Positions 45,618 to 55,069 of a DNA stretch of 64,000 nucleotides are shown here, one piece after another. A program made the position numbers and the translations under genes. The first letter of the stretch is position 1; each line of letters starts with the position of its first letter. The notes beneath the pieces are model-generated. The model made no database searches, was not told where the DNA came from, and saw only the letters and a program-made list of their open reading frames with translations. The stretch spans positions 4,154,001 through 4,218,000 of the forward strand of contig NZ_CP085224.1 in assembly GCF_044803115.1 (NCBI RefSeq), given 5' to 3'. Origin of the DNA: Caenispirillum salinarum_A. GTDB taxonomy: Bacteria; Pseudomonadota; Alphaproteobacteria; Rhodospirillales; Rhodospirillaceae.

Positions 45618-46745
45618 ATGACCCGCGCCCTGCTCGCCGAGCCGCGCGACCCCGCCGACAGCCCCGCCCCGTTCCGCCTGTGCCACGAGGTTGCCGAGGC
45701 GTGGGAGGCCGTCGCCGATGACCTGGCGGCGGCGCGGCGTTCCATCGACTTCGAGCAGTACATCGTGGGCAACGACGCCATCGGCCGCCGCATCCTGGGC
45801 ATCATGGCCGACCGCGCGCGGGCCGGCGTGCGGGTGCGCGTGCTGCTGGACTGGTTCGGAAGCCTGCCGCTGAAGGACTCGGACGCGGTGCGCGACCTGC
45901 ACGAGGCCGGCGGCACCGTGCGCTTCTACAATCCGCTGACGGCGCGTGCCGTGCTCATGGCGCCGACGCGCATCCACCGCGACCACCGCAAGATCGTCCT
46001 CATCGACGGCGAGGTCGCGTGGCTCGGCGGCATCTGCTTTACCGACCGCATGTGCGACTGGCGCGACACCTTCATGCGCGTCGGCGGTACCGTACCGCGC
46101 CCCATGGCCGAGATGTTCGACCTGTCCTGGCGCCGCGCCGAGCATCCCACGGCCAAGCGCCGCATGACCCGCGCGGAGGCGGAACGCGACGTCTACCACC
46201 GGCAGGACGGGCCGTTCCGCTACATGGTCAACAGCCCGGAAAAACCCATCCGCCGCGACCTGTTCCGCTGCGTCCTCGAGCGCATCGACGAGGCGACGCA
46301 CACCCTGCGGCTGACCACACCCTACTTCGTGCCCGAACACCGCCTGCTGCGCCACCTGACCGCCGCCGCCCGGCGCGGGGTGGTGGTGACGCTGCTGCTG
46401 CCCGAGGTGAGCGACCATCCGCCGCTGGACATCCTCGGCCGCGCCTTCGCCGAACGGCTGGTGCGGGCGGGGTGCACCGTCCACTTCTTTCGCCACCGCA
46501 TGATGCACGCAAAGGTGGCCATCGTGGACGACGCCTGGGCCTGCGTCTCCAGCCACAACCTGGACCGCCTGAGCAGCCGCCTCAACCTGGAGAACGGCGT
46601 GACGTCCGGGGACCCGACCTTCATCGCCGCCCTGAACGACCGGTTCGACCGCGACCTGGAGAACAGCATCACCGAGCCGCCGGCGCTGGAGAGCTGGAAA
46701 CCGCTGCTCGACCCGCTGCTGCGCCTGTTCGGCCGGGTTTTCTAA
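45618..46745 (+). CDS. Phospholipase D/cardiolipin synthase-type protein
   Basis: 375 residues with two HKD motifs: H123-x-K125-x4-D130 in HRDHRKIVLID, and HAKVAIVDDAW near residue 297 to 304. PLD enzymes work through these two His as nucleophile and acid. No N-terminal transmembrane segment is seen, unlike Cls, so a ClsB/C-like cytosolic cardiolipin synthase or a phosphatidyltransferase is likely. Ends ~20 nt from the convergent deacetylase gene. Start ATG 45618. Confidence 0.86.
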   Translation: MTRALLAEPRDPADSPAPFRLCHEVAEAWEAVADDLAAARRSIDFEQYIVGNDAIGRRILGIMADRARAGVRVRVLLDWFGSLPLKDSDAVRDLHEAGGTVRFYNPLTARAVLMAPTRIHRDHRKIVLIDGEVAWLGGICFTDRMCDWRDTFMRVGGTVPRPMAEMFDLSWRRAEHPTAKRRMTRAEAERDVYHRQDGPFRYMVNSPEKPIRRDLFRCVLERIDEATHTLRLTTPYFVPEHRLLRHLTAAARRGVVVTLLLPEVSDHPPLDILGRAFAERLVRAGCTVHFFRHRMMHAKVAIVDDAWACVSSHNLDRLSSRLNLENGVTSGDPTFIAALNDRFDRDLENSITEPPALESWKPLLDPLLRLFGRVF

Positions 46746-46764
46746 AGTATGATCGAAAAGGGCT

Positions 46765-47805
46765 CTATCCTTCGAAGCCGTCGAGGAAGCTGGAGAGGTT
46801 CGCCGCCAGGTGGTCGACGGCATAGCCGCCTTCCTGAATCAGCACCGTCGGCAGGCCGGCGCCGGCAATGGCCCGACCCAGGCGCGCGAAACCGGGCGTG
46901 GTGACGGCGAAGGCGGCCAGCGGGTCGTCCTTGAAGGTGTCGAACCCCAGCGACAGCACCAGCACCGACGGCGCGAACCGCGCCACCGCCGCCAGGCTCC
47001 GCTCCACCGCGTCGAGGAAGGCATCCTCCGACGATCCCAGGGGCAGCGGCAGGTTCAGCGTCGCGCCCAGGCCGGCGCCGGCGCCGCGCTCGTGCGCATG
47101 GCCGGCCATGAAGGGGTAGAACTCAGCCGGATCGCCGTGGACGGAGGCGAAGAACACGTCATCCCGCCGCCAGAAGATGCCCTGCGTGCCGTTGCCGTGA
47201 TGCACGTCCACGTCCAGCACCGCCACCCGCGGCGGCCGGCCCTGGGCGGCGAGCAGCCGGCGTGCTTCCTCGGCGGCGATGGCGGCGTGGTTGAGGTAGC
47301 AGAAGCCTCCCGCCATGTCGCGGCCGGCGTGGTGCCCCGGCGGCCGGCAGAGGGCGTAGGCCGCCCCCTCCCCGCCCGTCGCCACCGCCCGCGCGGCCGC
47401 CACGGCGCAATCGGACGCGGCGACGGTGGCGCGCCATGTGCCGTCGGCGATGGGGCAGGCGGTATCACTCATGTGGAATCCCGCCTGCCCGACCACGCTG
47501 GATGGATACGACAGCATGTCCGGCCCGCGGTGGACGTTGGGAATGACCACCGGCGCCGCATCGGGCAGGGCCGACCACCGCGCGAAGGCGGTCTCCAGGA
47601 AGGCCAGATACTCGGCAGTGTGGACGGCGGCGCGCTGGGCGGGGCCGGCGGGCGGCGCATCCTCCACCCGGTCGCCGCGCGCCCGCAGCGCCTCCAGCAC
47701 CGCCGCCACGCGCTCGGGCCGCTCCGGCACCGGCCGGGGCTGGCCGCGCACCAGAAACTGCGGCGGCTGGTGCAGGGCTGTGTCGGGATGGTGGAAGCAG
47801 AGCAT
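46765..47805 (-). CDS. Histone-deacetylase-family amidohydrolase (acetylpolyamine amidohydrolase-like)
   Basis: 346 residues from ATG 47805. HDAC fold: RPPGHHAGRDMAGGFCYLNHAAIAA, zinc site in AVLDVDVHHGNGTQGIF, and LSLGFDTFKDDPLAAF. Bacterial relatives deacetylate polyamines, acetoin-pathway or unknown substrates. An in-frame start further upstream (47895) would add 30 residues and is unlikely. Convergent with the PLD-type gene. The substrate cannot be told from sequence. Confidence 0.87.
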   Translation of the reverse strand: MLCFHHPDTALHQPPQFLVRGQPRPVPERPERVAAVLEALRARGDRVEDAPPAGPAQRAAVHTAEYLAFLETAFARWSALPDAAPVVIPNVHRGPDMLSYPSSVVGQAGFHMSDTACPIADGTWRATVAASDCAVAAARAVATGGEGAAYALCRPPGHHAGRDMAGGFCYLNHAAIAAEEARRLLAAQGRPPRVAVLDVDVHHGNGTQGIFWRRDDVFFASVHGDPAEFYPFMAGHAHERGAGAGLGATLNLPLPLGSSEDAFLDAVERSLAAVARFAPSVLVLSLGFDTFKDDPLAAFAVTTPGFARLGRAIAGAGLPTVLIQEGGYAVDHLAANLSSFLDGFEG

Positions 47806-47891
47806 GGCGCGCGGGTCCTCGGGCCGGGGGTGTACCGCTCCATAAAGCGGCGGAAGAACCCGACCCGGCAAATAGGAAATCCCCATTGGGC

Positions 47892-47910
47892 CCATAGCGT
47901 CACGCTATGG
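47892..47910. promoter_or_regulatory. Perfect 8-bp inverted repeat with 3-nt spacer
   Basis: CCATAGCG-TCA-CGCTATGG stands about 87 nt upstream of the deacetylase start (minus strand). It could be an operator for a dimeric regulator, or a small hairpin. Confidence 0.35.
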
Positions 47911-48190
47911 CAGACTGCGCCCCGCATTCCCGATCGGTACATGCTGACGGTATCCACCAGTTCCCGGGGGCGCTCGGCACTGGCGACCACCGCTGCCCAC
48001 ACACTGGAGTCGGTGGAAAGCGAGGCGAAAAGGGCCCGCCATGCCCAGGCGCAATTGTTCGAACGGGGACGCGCGCTTCCAGTCCCGAAGACGCCGGAAA
48101 CAGCGGCACAGACGGTGTTCCGCGCAGGCTTCCGGCACGGTCGTATGTTGCACAAAAATTAATCCGTGCCTCAAAAATGGCATGCCTGGG

Positions 48191-48219
48191 TTGGATCGGA
48201 CGCAACCTTCTTGTATGAT
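48191..48219 (+). promoter_or_regulatory. Promoter of the metK-betaine operon
   Basis: TTGGAT (48191-48196), a 17-bp spacer, TATGAT (48214-48219). An AT-rich stretch (about 48150-48178) lies just upstream. Predicted start near 48226 leaves a leader of about 310 nt before metK. Confidence 0.6.
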
Positions 48220-48535
48220 CCCCCCATTCCAGAGGATGACGCCGCCCCGAACCGGCGGGTGGCGCGCCCCGTCAGACCGACCGGAGCCGGCCACGCGCTC
48301 CGGACCCACATCGGCGCGAGTTCCAGATCCGATACGGCACCACCGCAAGGGGGCCACGCGGCAGGAACAAACACAGCACGCCCGCACCGCGGACGGCAAC
48401 CGGCACGCCTGCGCGACCGCCGGAGAGAGCCTCGCGTCCGACGACAACGCCATGTGCCCGAGGGCGGCACGGACCCGCGCGGCCAACGCCACGCGGCCGC
48501 CCGCCCCCGCGCCTGACAGAGGGAGCAAGAGAGCC

Positions 48536-49711
<1,176 letters not shown>

Positions 49712-49724
49712 GAGGAGCCGACCC

Positions 49725-51401
49725 ATGGCGACCATCGACACCAAGGAACCGAACGCCGAACTGGTGGCGAAGACACAGCACTATGGCGACGATCCGCTTG
49801 CGGTGCGCGACAGCGACCATTACCGCAACGAGTACGTGAAGACCTTCGTGGAGAAGTGGGACGAGCTGATCGACTGGGACGCCCGCGCCGAAAGCGAGGG
49901 ACAGTTCTTCATCGACATCCTCAAGGCCCGCGGCAAGAAGAAGATCCTGGACGTGGCGACCGGCACCGGCTTCCACTCCGTCCAGTTGATGAAGGCCGGC
50001 TTCGACGTCACCTCCGTCGACGGCTCGGCGGCCATGCTGGCCAAGGCGTTCGAGAACGCCAAGGACCACCGTCTGATCCTGCGCACCTGCCAGGCGGACT
50101 GGCGGTTTCTCAACCGCGACCTGCACGGCAAGTTCGACGCCATCATCTGCCTGGGCAACAGCTTCACGCACCTGCACGACGAACACGACCGCCGCCGCGC
50201 GCTGGCGGAGTTCTATGCCGCGCTGAAGCATGACGGCGTGCTGATCATCGACCAGCGCAACTACGACGCCATCCTGGACAGCGGATACTCGTCCAAGCAC
50301 AAGTATTACTACTGTGGCGACAAGGTCACGGCCGAGCCGGCGCACATGGATGACGGCCTGGCGCGGTTCCAGTACTCCTTCCCCGACGGGTCGCAGTACA
50401 CCCTGAATATGTTCCCGCTGCGCAAGAACTATACGCGCCGCCTGCTGTCGGAGGCCGGCTTCCAGTACGTGCGCACCTTCGGCGACTTCCAGGAGACGTA
50501 CCAGGAGGACGAACCGGACTTCTTCATCCATATCGCCGAAAAGACCCACGAGCGCGGCCGCAGCGACCACGACCGCGAGAAGATCGCCTCGGTGGCCGAG
50601 ACCTATTACGACAGCGGCGACGCCGACAACTTCTACTTCACCATCTGGGGCGGCGAGGACATCCACATCGGCCTCTATTCCGACAAGGCCGGGGAAACCA
50701 TCAAGGACGCCAGCCGCCGCACGGTGGATACCATGGCCGAGCAGGTCTCGCTGGACGAGACGTCGCGTGTTCTCGACATCGGCGCGGGCTATGGCGGCGC
50801 GGCGCGGCGCCTGGCGTCGACGCGCGGCTGCAAGGTGCACTGCCTCAACATTTCCGAGACGCAGAACGCCACCAACCGCCGCCTGACCGAGGAACAGGGC
50901 CTGTCCGACAAGGTGACCGTGGTGCACGGCAGCTTCGAGGACATTCCCGAGCCCGACAACCGCTTCGACGTGGTGTGGTCGCAGGATGCCATCCTGCACT
51001 CGGGCGACCGCGAGCGGGTGCTGGAGGAAGCCTTCCGGGTGCTCAAGCCCGGCGGGCACATGATCTTCACCGACCCCATGGAAGCCGACGACGTGCCCGA
51101 GGGCGTCCTGCAGCCGGTCTACGACCGCATCCACCTGGAAAACCTGGGATCCATCGGCTTCTACAAGGACGCGGCGGCCCGCGTCGGGTTCGAGGTGGTG
51201 TCGGTGACGGACTACACCGGCCACCTGCCCACCCATTACGGCCGCGTCGCCGAGGTGCTGCGCGAGGAGTACAACCAGGTCGCCAAGGTGTGCAGCCGCG
51301 GCTACATGGACCGCATGCTGGTCGGCCTGGACAACTGGGTGACGGCCGGCACCGCCGGTCACCTGGCGTGGGGCATCCTGCACTTCCGCAAGCCGGAATA
51401 A
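49725..51401 (+). CDS. Fused glycine/sarcosine and dimethylglycine N-methyltransferase (betaine synthesis)
   Basis: 558 residues, two SAM methyltransferase domains in tandem. The N-terminal half is glycine/sarcosine methyltransferase-like (LDVATGTGFHSVQLMKAGFDVTSVDG from residue 75), the C-terminal half is sarcosine/dimethylglycine methyltransferase-like (VLDIGAGYGGAARRLA from ~349). Together they convert glycine to glycine betaine by three methylations, a halophile route seen fused in Actinopolyspora halophila and split in Halorhodospira. No transmembrane or signal sequence; cytosolic. The pairing with metK supports the assignment. Ends before an inverted repeat. Confidence 0.93.
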   Translation: MATIDTKEPNAELVAKTQHYGDDPLAVRDSDHYRNEYVKTFVEKWDELIDWDARAESEGQFFIDILKARGKKKILDVATGTGFHSVQLMKAGFDVTSVDGSAAMLAKAFENAKDHRLILRTCQADWRFLNRDLHGKFDAIICLGNSFTHLHDEHDRRRALAEFYAALKHDGVLIIDQRNYDAILDSGYSSKHKYYYCGDKVTAEPAHMDDGLARFQYSFPDGSQYTLNMFPLRKNYTRRLLSEAGFQYVRTFGDFQETYQEDEPDFFIHIAEKTHERGRSDHDREKIASVAETYYDSGDADNFYFTIWGGEDIHIGLYSDKAGETIKDASRRTVDTMAEQVSLDETSRVLDIGAGYGGAARRLASTRGCKVHCLNISETQNATNRRLTEEQGLSDKVTVVHGSFEDIPEPDNRFDVVWSQDAILHSGDRERVLEEAFRVLKPGGHMIFTDPMEADDVPEGVLQPVYDRIHLENLGSIGFYKDAAARVGFEVVSVTDYTGHLPTHYGRVAEVLREEYNQVAKVCSRGYMDRMLVGLDNWVTAGTAGHLAWGILHFRKPE

Positions 51402-51414
51402 GCGGGTTGTTTTT

Positions 51415-51441
51415 CGCGGGGGAGGCCCGGCCTCCCTCGCG
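51415..51441. terminator. Inverted repeat between convergent genes
   Basis: Stem of about 12 bp (51415-51426 with 51430-51441) with loop CCG. The T-run is on the upstream side (51408-51414), so it is not a typical terminator for either strand; a transcription stop here is only possible. Confidence 0.35.
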
Positions 51442-51527
51442 CTTCCGCGCTGAACTGGGCGGTAGTGACTGACCGGGCGCGCGGACCGGTGGTGGGCTGG
51501 CCCCAAACGCCGTCAGGCGCTCATGCC

Positions 51528-52466
51528 TCACGGCGGCGGCAGGGTGGCGATCAGCGCCGTCAGCGTCACCACCGACAGCACGGTGGACAGCAGCACCACT
51601 GCCGTCGCGCGGTTGACGTAGATGTCGAACTTGCGCGCGAAGACGTAGACGTTCGCCCCCGCCGGCATGGCGCCGGCCAGCACGGCCACCGTCACCCATT
51701 CGGTGCGCAGCTCGAACACCAGGGCGGCGAAGACCCACACCAGCACCGGCAGCACCAGAAGCTTCAGCGCCGTCATCACCAGCGCCTCGCGCAGATCGCC
51801 GGCGATGCGGCAGGTCGCCAGCGTCGCCCCCACGGCGAACAGCGCCACCGGCGCAGCACCCCGGCCGACGAGCGCCAGCGTCTCGTCCACCACGCCCGGC
51901 AGGCGCAGGCCGAGCATGCCGAACACCAGTCCAGACAACGCCGCGATGACGATGGGATTGAGGAACACCGACTTGAGTGTCCCGCCCAGGCGCCGGACCC
52001 AGCTGCCGCCGCCGCTGCGTCCGGCCTCGATGGCGAGCGTCGTGGCGGTGAACAGGATGGCCGAGTGCACCATGATGATGAGCATCAAGGGCACCAGTCC
52101 GGCGTCACCGTAAGCCCGCTGGACCAGCGGCAGGCCCACCAGCACCAGGTTTCCGAAGCCGCCCGACATGGCCGCCAGCCCGCAGGCCTCGGCACTGTTG
52201 CGGAAGACGAAGCGCGACACCAGCCAGCCCAGCGCGAAATGCAGCAGGGCGGCGGAGAAGAACCCGGCGATCAGGCGCGCGTCGAACCGCCCCTCCACCG
52301 CACCGTTGGCGAGCGTGCGGAACAGAAGCGCCGGAATGGCCAGGAAGAATACGAAGTTGACGATGCCCGAAACGCCGGCCTCGGATATGAGCGACCGGCG
52401 GGCGAAGATCCATCCCAGCGCCATGACGCCGAAGATGGGCAGGACGATGCCGAGGGTTTCCGTCAC
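51528..52466 (-). CDS. AEC-family (auxin efflux carrier) transporter
   Basis: 312 residues, ten predicted membrane segments in two bundles. GIVNFVFFLAIPALLFRTLA, GLAAMSGGFGNLVLVGLPLV, and AALSGLVFGMLGLRLPG are AEC-typical. Members export or import organic acids or amino acids such as malonate. GTG 52466 begins 4 nt after the RutR-like gene ends on the same strand, so it is co-transcribed with the regulator. A role in moving beta-alanine or malonate-semialdehyde-derived products is speculative. Confidence 0.86.
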   Translation of the reverse strand: MTETLGIVLPIFGVMALGWIFARRSLISEAGVSGIVNFVFFLAIPALLFRTLANGAVEGRFDARLIAGFFSAALLHFALGWLVSRFVFRNSAEACGLAAMSGGFGNLVLVGLPLVQRAYGDAGLVPLMLIIMVHSAILFTATTLAIEAGRSGGGSWVRRLGGTLKSVFLNPIVIAALSGLVFGMLGLRLPGVVDETLALVGRGAAPVALFAVGATLATCRIAGDLREALVMTALKLLVLPVLVWVFAALVFELRTEWVTVAVLAGAMPAGANVYVFARKFDIYVNRATAVVLLSTVLSVVTLTALIATLPPP

Positions 52467-52470
52467 CGCG

Positions 52471-53118
52471 TCAGTCCGCGTCGGCCAGCAGACCGCGCAG
52501 GATGATGCGCGTCAGCGTCTCTGCCGCGGTCTCGAAATCGGCGTCGTCCAGGTCCTGCTTCCCCAGCACGGCGGCGACCTGCACGCCGAAGTCGGCATAG
52601 GTCTGCGTCGTCGCCCAGATCATCACCAGCAGGTGGTGCGGATCGACGGGGCGGATGCGGCCCTGCGCGATCCACTGTTCGATCACGCGCGCCTTGGCGT
52701 CCGTCCAGTCCTTGAGCGTGGTGCGCAGATACCCGATCAGGTTGGGCGCGCCGTGGATGATCTCGTTGGCGAAGACCTTGCTGCCCAGCGGGCGTTCGCG
52801 CGACAGGCGCAGCTTCAGCCGCACGTAGTGGGAAATGGCCTCTTCCGGGTCCTCGATCGAATCGAACTCGGCCGCCGCCGCGAACCAGGTGTTGACGATG
52901 TCTTCCAGCACCTGGTGATACAGGTTTTCCTTGGTCTTGAAATAGTAGTGCAGGTTGGCCTTCGGCACGCCGGCCAGTTCCGCGATGCGCCCGGTTGTGG
53001 CGCCCTTGTAGCCGAATTCGGCAAACACCTGCTCGGCGGCGCTGAGTATAAGTGCCTGAGTTTCCTCGCGGTTACCGGATTTGTTGGACTTCAATGCGGG
53101 TTTTCGCGCCGAGGCCAT
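52471..53118 (-). CDS. RutR-like TetR-family regulator
   Basis: 215 residues. N-terminal TetR helix-turn-helix: ALILSAAEQVFAEFGYKGATTGRIAELAGVPKANLHYYFKTKENLYHQVL. The C-terminal domain resembles the RutR ligand-binding part (DWTDAKARVIEQWIAQGRI). RutR senses uracil or thymine and represses pyrimidine degradation genes. It is divergent from the pyrimidine degradation operon, and a near-consensus RutR box lies 33 nt from its start, so it probably controls both directions. Confidence 0.88.
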   Translation of the reverse strand: MASARKPALKSNKSGNREETQALILSAAEQVFAEFGYKGATTGRIAELAGVPKANLHYYFKTKENLYHQVLEDIVNTWFAAAAEFDSIEDPEEAISHYVRLKLRLSRERPLGSKVFANEIIHGAPNLIGYLRTTLKDWTDAKARVIEQWIAQGRIRPVDPHHLLVMIWATTQTYADFGVQVAAVLGKQDLDDADFETAAETLTRIILRGLLADAD

Positions 53119-53151
53119 GTGAATTTCCCAGAAAATTGCTCGAATACAAAC

Positions 53152-53167
53152 TTGACCAATCGGTCAA
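53152..53167. promoter_or_regulatory. RutR-box operator
   Basis: TTGACCAATCGGTCAA matches the E. coli RutR consensus TTGACCAnnTGGTCAA at all but one specified position, and with flanking C/G is an 18-bp palindrome (53151-53168). It is placed between the divergent RutR-like gene and the pyd operon and overlaps the TTGACC -35 box of the operon promoter, the arrangement for ligand-relieved repression. Confidence 0.8.
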
Positions 53168-53181
53168 GCGATGGCTAGCAT
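53152..53181 (+). promoter_or_regulatory. Predicted promoter of the pyrimidine degradation operon
   Basis: TTGACC (53152-53157), an 18-bp spacer and TAGCAT (53176-53181). It shares its -35 box with the RutR operator. The resulting leader before the first enzyme gene is about 550 nt. Confidence 0.5.
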
Positions 53182-53738
53182 GAATATGTCGGAAGCGGAC
53201 TCGACCCACAAAAACCATAAGGGCGCGTCCGTGTCCACCGGAGCTAGGGAGGCGCCGATGGACGCACCGACGGAAACGTCTCGGGAAAGGTGAGCCGCGG
53301 GCTGATGCCCGGAGGACTCGACACGCCACCCGATACACCCGCCCATCCCGCGCGCACGGGATGGCGAAAACTGGGAGATCATCATGCGCGACATCATCCT
53401 CAGTACCCCCGACACCACCTGACGACGGCCGCGCGGCCGCACTTCGGCCGTCGACTGTCCACGACATTCGCGGACACGCCCGCCCCGCCCGCGCCCGACC
53501 CGCGCGCCGGCTGACGGGATAGGTGTATCCGCACGCGGTTGATCCTCCGCCCCTTCGCCCGTCATCGCGGGGCGAAGACGCTCGCGCCTCGCCGCATCGT
53601 CGGCCAGCGCGGCGCCGGGAGAGGTCTGCCCGCACCGACCATGACCGCCGCGTCCGGCTCCCCCGCCGGCCGCGAACGCCCCCGGCTTGCCCGACGCCAG
53701 CCGGCCGAAGGGGCATCCCCCGACCCAGGGAGCACACG
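53182..53738 (+). other. Long structured leader of the pyrimidine operon
   Basis: About 550 nt with no full-length gene. It holds hairpin CCATCCCG/CGGGATGG (53343-53364), a mini-ORF at 53384-53422 with a perfectly spaced Shine-Dalgarno, and hairpin CGACGGCCG/CGGCCGTCG (53423-53431 with 53445-53453). The rest is GC-rich without obvious features. Shine-Dalgarno AGGGAG (53727-53732) precedes the ureidopropionase gene. Confidence 0.45.
53384..53422 (+). CDS. Possible 12-residue leader peptide
   Basis: ATG at 53384 codes MRDIILSTPDTT then stop. GGGAG (53373-53377) is 6 nt upstream, an ideal ribosome site. Hairpins flank it on both sides. Such mini-ORFs often regulate downstream genes by attenuation. 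It may also be chance; conservation would decide. Confidence 0.35.
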   Translation: MRDIILSTPDTT

Positions 53739-55016
53739 ATGACCGCGCTTCAGAACCTGAAAATCAACGGCGAGCGTCTGTGGGACAGCCTGATGGAGAT
53801 GGCGAAGATCGGCGCCACCCCCAAGGGCGGCGTCTGCCGCCTGGCGCTGACCGACCTGGACAAGCAGGGCCGCGATCTGTTCGTGCAGTGGTGCAAGGAC
53901 GCCGGCTGCACCATCCGCGTCGACAAGATGGGCAACATCTTCGCCCGCCGCGAAGGGAAGAACCCGGCCCTGCCGCCCATCGTCACCGGCAGCCACCTGG
54001 ACAGCCAGCCCACCGGCGGGCGCTTCGACGGCGTCTATGGTGTGCTGGCGGGGCTGGAGGTGATTCGCACGCTCAACGACCTGAACTACGAGACCGAAGC
54101 GCCGGTCGAGGTGGCGGTCTGGACCAACGAGGAAGGCTCGCGCTTCGCCCCGGCCATGGTGTCGTCGGGCGTCTTCGCGGGCGTGTTCGACCTGGACTAC
54201 GGCCTGTCGCGCAAGGACCAGGACGGCAGGACCATGGGCGAGGAACTGGAGCGCATCGGCTACTCCGGCCCCGACGACGCCAGCCACGCCGCCCACCCGG
54301 TCGGCGCCTACTTCGAGGCGCACATCGAGCAGGGCCCGATCCTGGAGGCCGAGGACAAGACCATCGGCGTGGTCACCGATGCGCAGGGCCAGCGCTGGTA
54401 CGAGGTGACCTTCACGGGTGTGGAAAGCCACGCCGGGCCGACGCCGATGAACCGCCGCAAGGATGCCCTGCTGGGCGCGGCGCGCGTGGTGGACGCGGTC
54501 AACCGCATCGGCCTCAAGCACGCGCCCAACGCCTGCGCGACCGTGGGCATGATGACGGTCTACCCCAACTCGCGGAACGTCATTCCGGGCAACGTCTTCT
54601 TCACCATCGACTTCCGCCATCCCTCCGACGAGGTGCTGGCCGAGATGGACAAGGAGATGCGCGCCGAGGTCGAGCGCATAGCCGCCGAGATCGGCCTGGA
54701 AAGCCAGCTTGAGCAGATCTTCTACTACAAGCCGGTGAAGTTCGAGGAAAGCTGTGTGGCCGCCGTCCGCAAGGGCGTGGAGGAAGGCGGGTTCAGCGTC
54801 CGCGACATGGTCTCGGGCGCCGGTCACGACGCCTGCTACCTCGCCCGCGTCGCGCCGGCCGGGATGATCTTCGTGCCCTGCATCGACGGCATCAGCCACA
54901 ACGAGGTGGAGGACGCCAAGCCGGAATGGATCGCCGCGGGCTGCGAGGTGCTGCTGCACGCCATGCTGCAGAAGGCCAACGAAACCGCCAAGGCGCAGCC
55001 GGAGCCGGCCGAGTAA
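53739..55016 (+). CDS. pydC: Beta-ureidopropionase / N-carbamoyl-amino-acid hydrolase (PydC)
   Basis: 425 residues from ATG 53739 (AGGGAG 6 nt upstream). Motifs: TGSHLDSQPTGGRFDGVYGVLAG, TNEEGSRFAPAM, EAHIEQGPILE, GVESHAGPTPMNRR, DMVSGAGHDACYLA, ISHNEVE. Hydrolyses N-carbamoyl-beta-alanine to beta-alanine, CO2 and NH3, the third step of reductive pyrimidine breakdown. First enzyme of the operon. It is a separate lineage from the M20-like carbamoylase at 33052. Confidence 0.9.
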   Translation: MTALQNLKINGERLWDSLMEMAKIGATPKGGVCRLALTDLDKQGRDLFVQWCKDAGCTIRVDKMGNIFARREGKNPALPPIVTGSHLDSQPTGGRFDGVYGVLAGLEVIRTLNDLNYETEAPVEVAVWTNEEGSRFAPAMVSSGVFAGVFDLDYGLSRKDQDGRTMGEELERIGYSGPDDASHAAHPVGAYFEAHIEQGPILEAEDKTIGVVTDAQGQRWYEVTFTGVESHAGPTPMNRRKDALLGAARVVDAVNRIGLKHAPNACATVGMMTVYPNSRNVIPGNVFFTIDFRHPSDEVLAEMDKEMRAEVERIAAEIGLESQLEQIFYYKPVKFEESCVAAVRKGVEEGGFSVRDMVSGAGHDACYLARVAPAGMIFVPCIDGISHNEVEDAKPEWIAAGCEVLLHAMLQKANETAKAQPEPAE

Positions 55017-55069
55017 GGCCGCTCTCCACACGCCCGACCCAACAACCGCAAAGAAGAACGGGGAGCACC

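Larger units (their letters stand above)
47806..48535. other. 730-nt intergenic region between deacetylase and metK
   Basis: No gene is supported; open frames here lack starts with ribosome sites and look like GC-rich chance frames. It contains the palindrome CCATAGCG-TCA-CGCTATGG (47892-47910), an AT-rich patch near 48150 (upstream-element-like), the metK promoter at 48191-48219, and then a 310-nt transcribed leader. The leader is rich in C, with several possible short stems but no pattern I can assign. Confidence 0.5.

Noticed and set aside
48395..48404. GGCAACCGG-like string in the metK leader, reminiscent of SAM-I riboswitch cores
   Set aside because: The other SAM-I landmarks (AGAGGNGGAGGGA and the P1-P4 pairing) are not present around it, so it is not called as a riboswitch.
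48041..48535. An in-frame N-terminal extension of metK (ATG at 48041)
   Set aside because: The extra ~165 residues are Arg/Pro-rich and unlike any MetK, while the known N-terminus begins at the TTG and the promoter lies after 48041.
51415..51441. Hairpin after the betaine methyltransferase as a classic terminator
   Set aside because: The T-run precedes instead of follows the stem for the plus-strand gene, and the minus-strand side is A-rich; kept only as an inverted repeat.
53170..53292. A 40-codon ORF just downstream of the RutR box
   Set aside because: It starts within the likely -10 region, has no ribosome site and no recognisable features.
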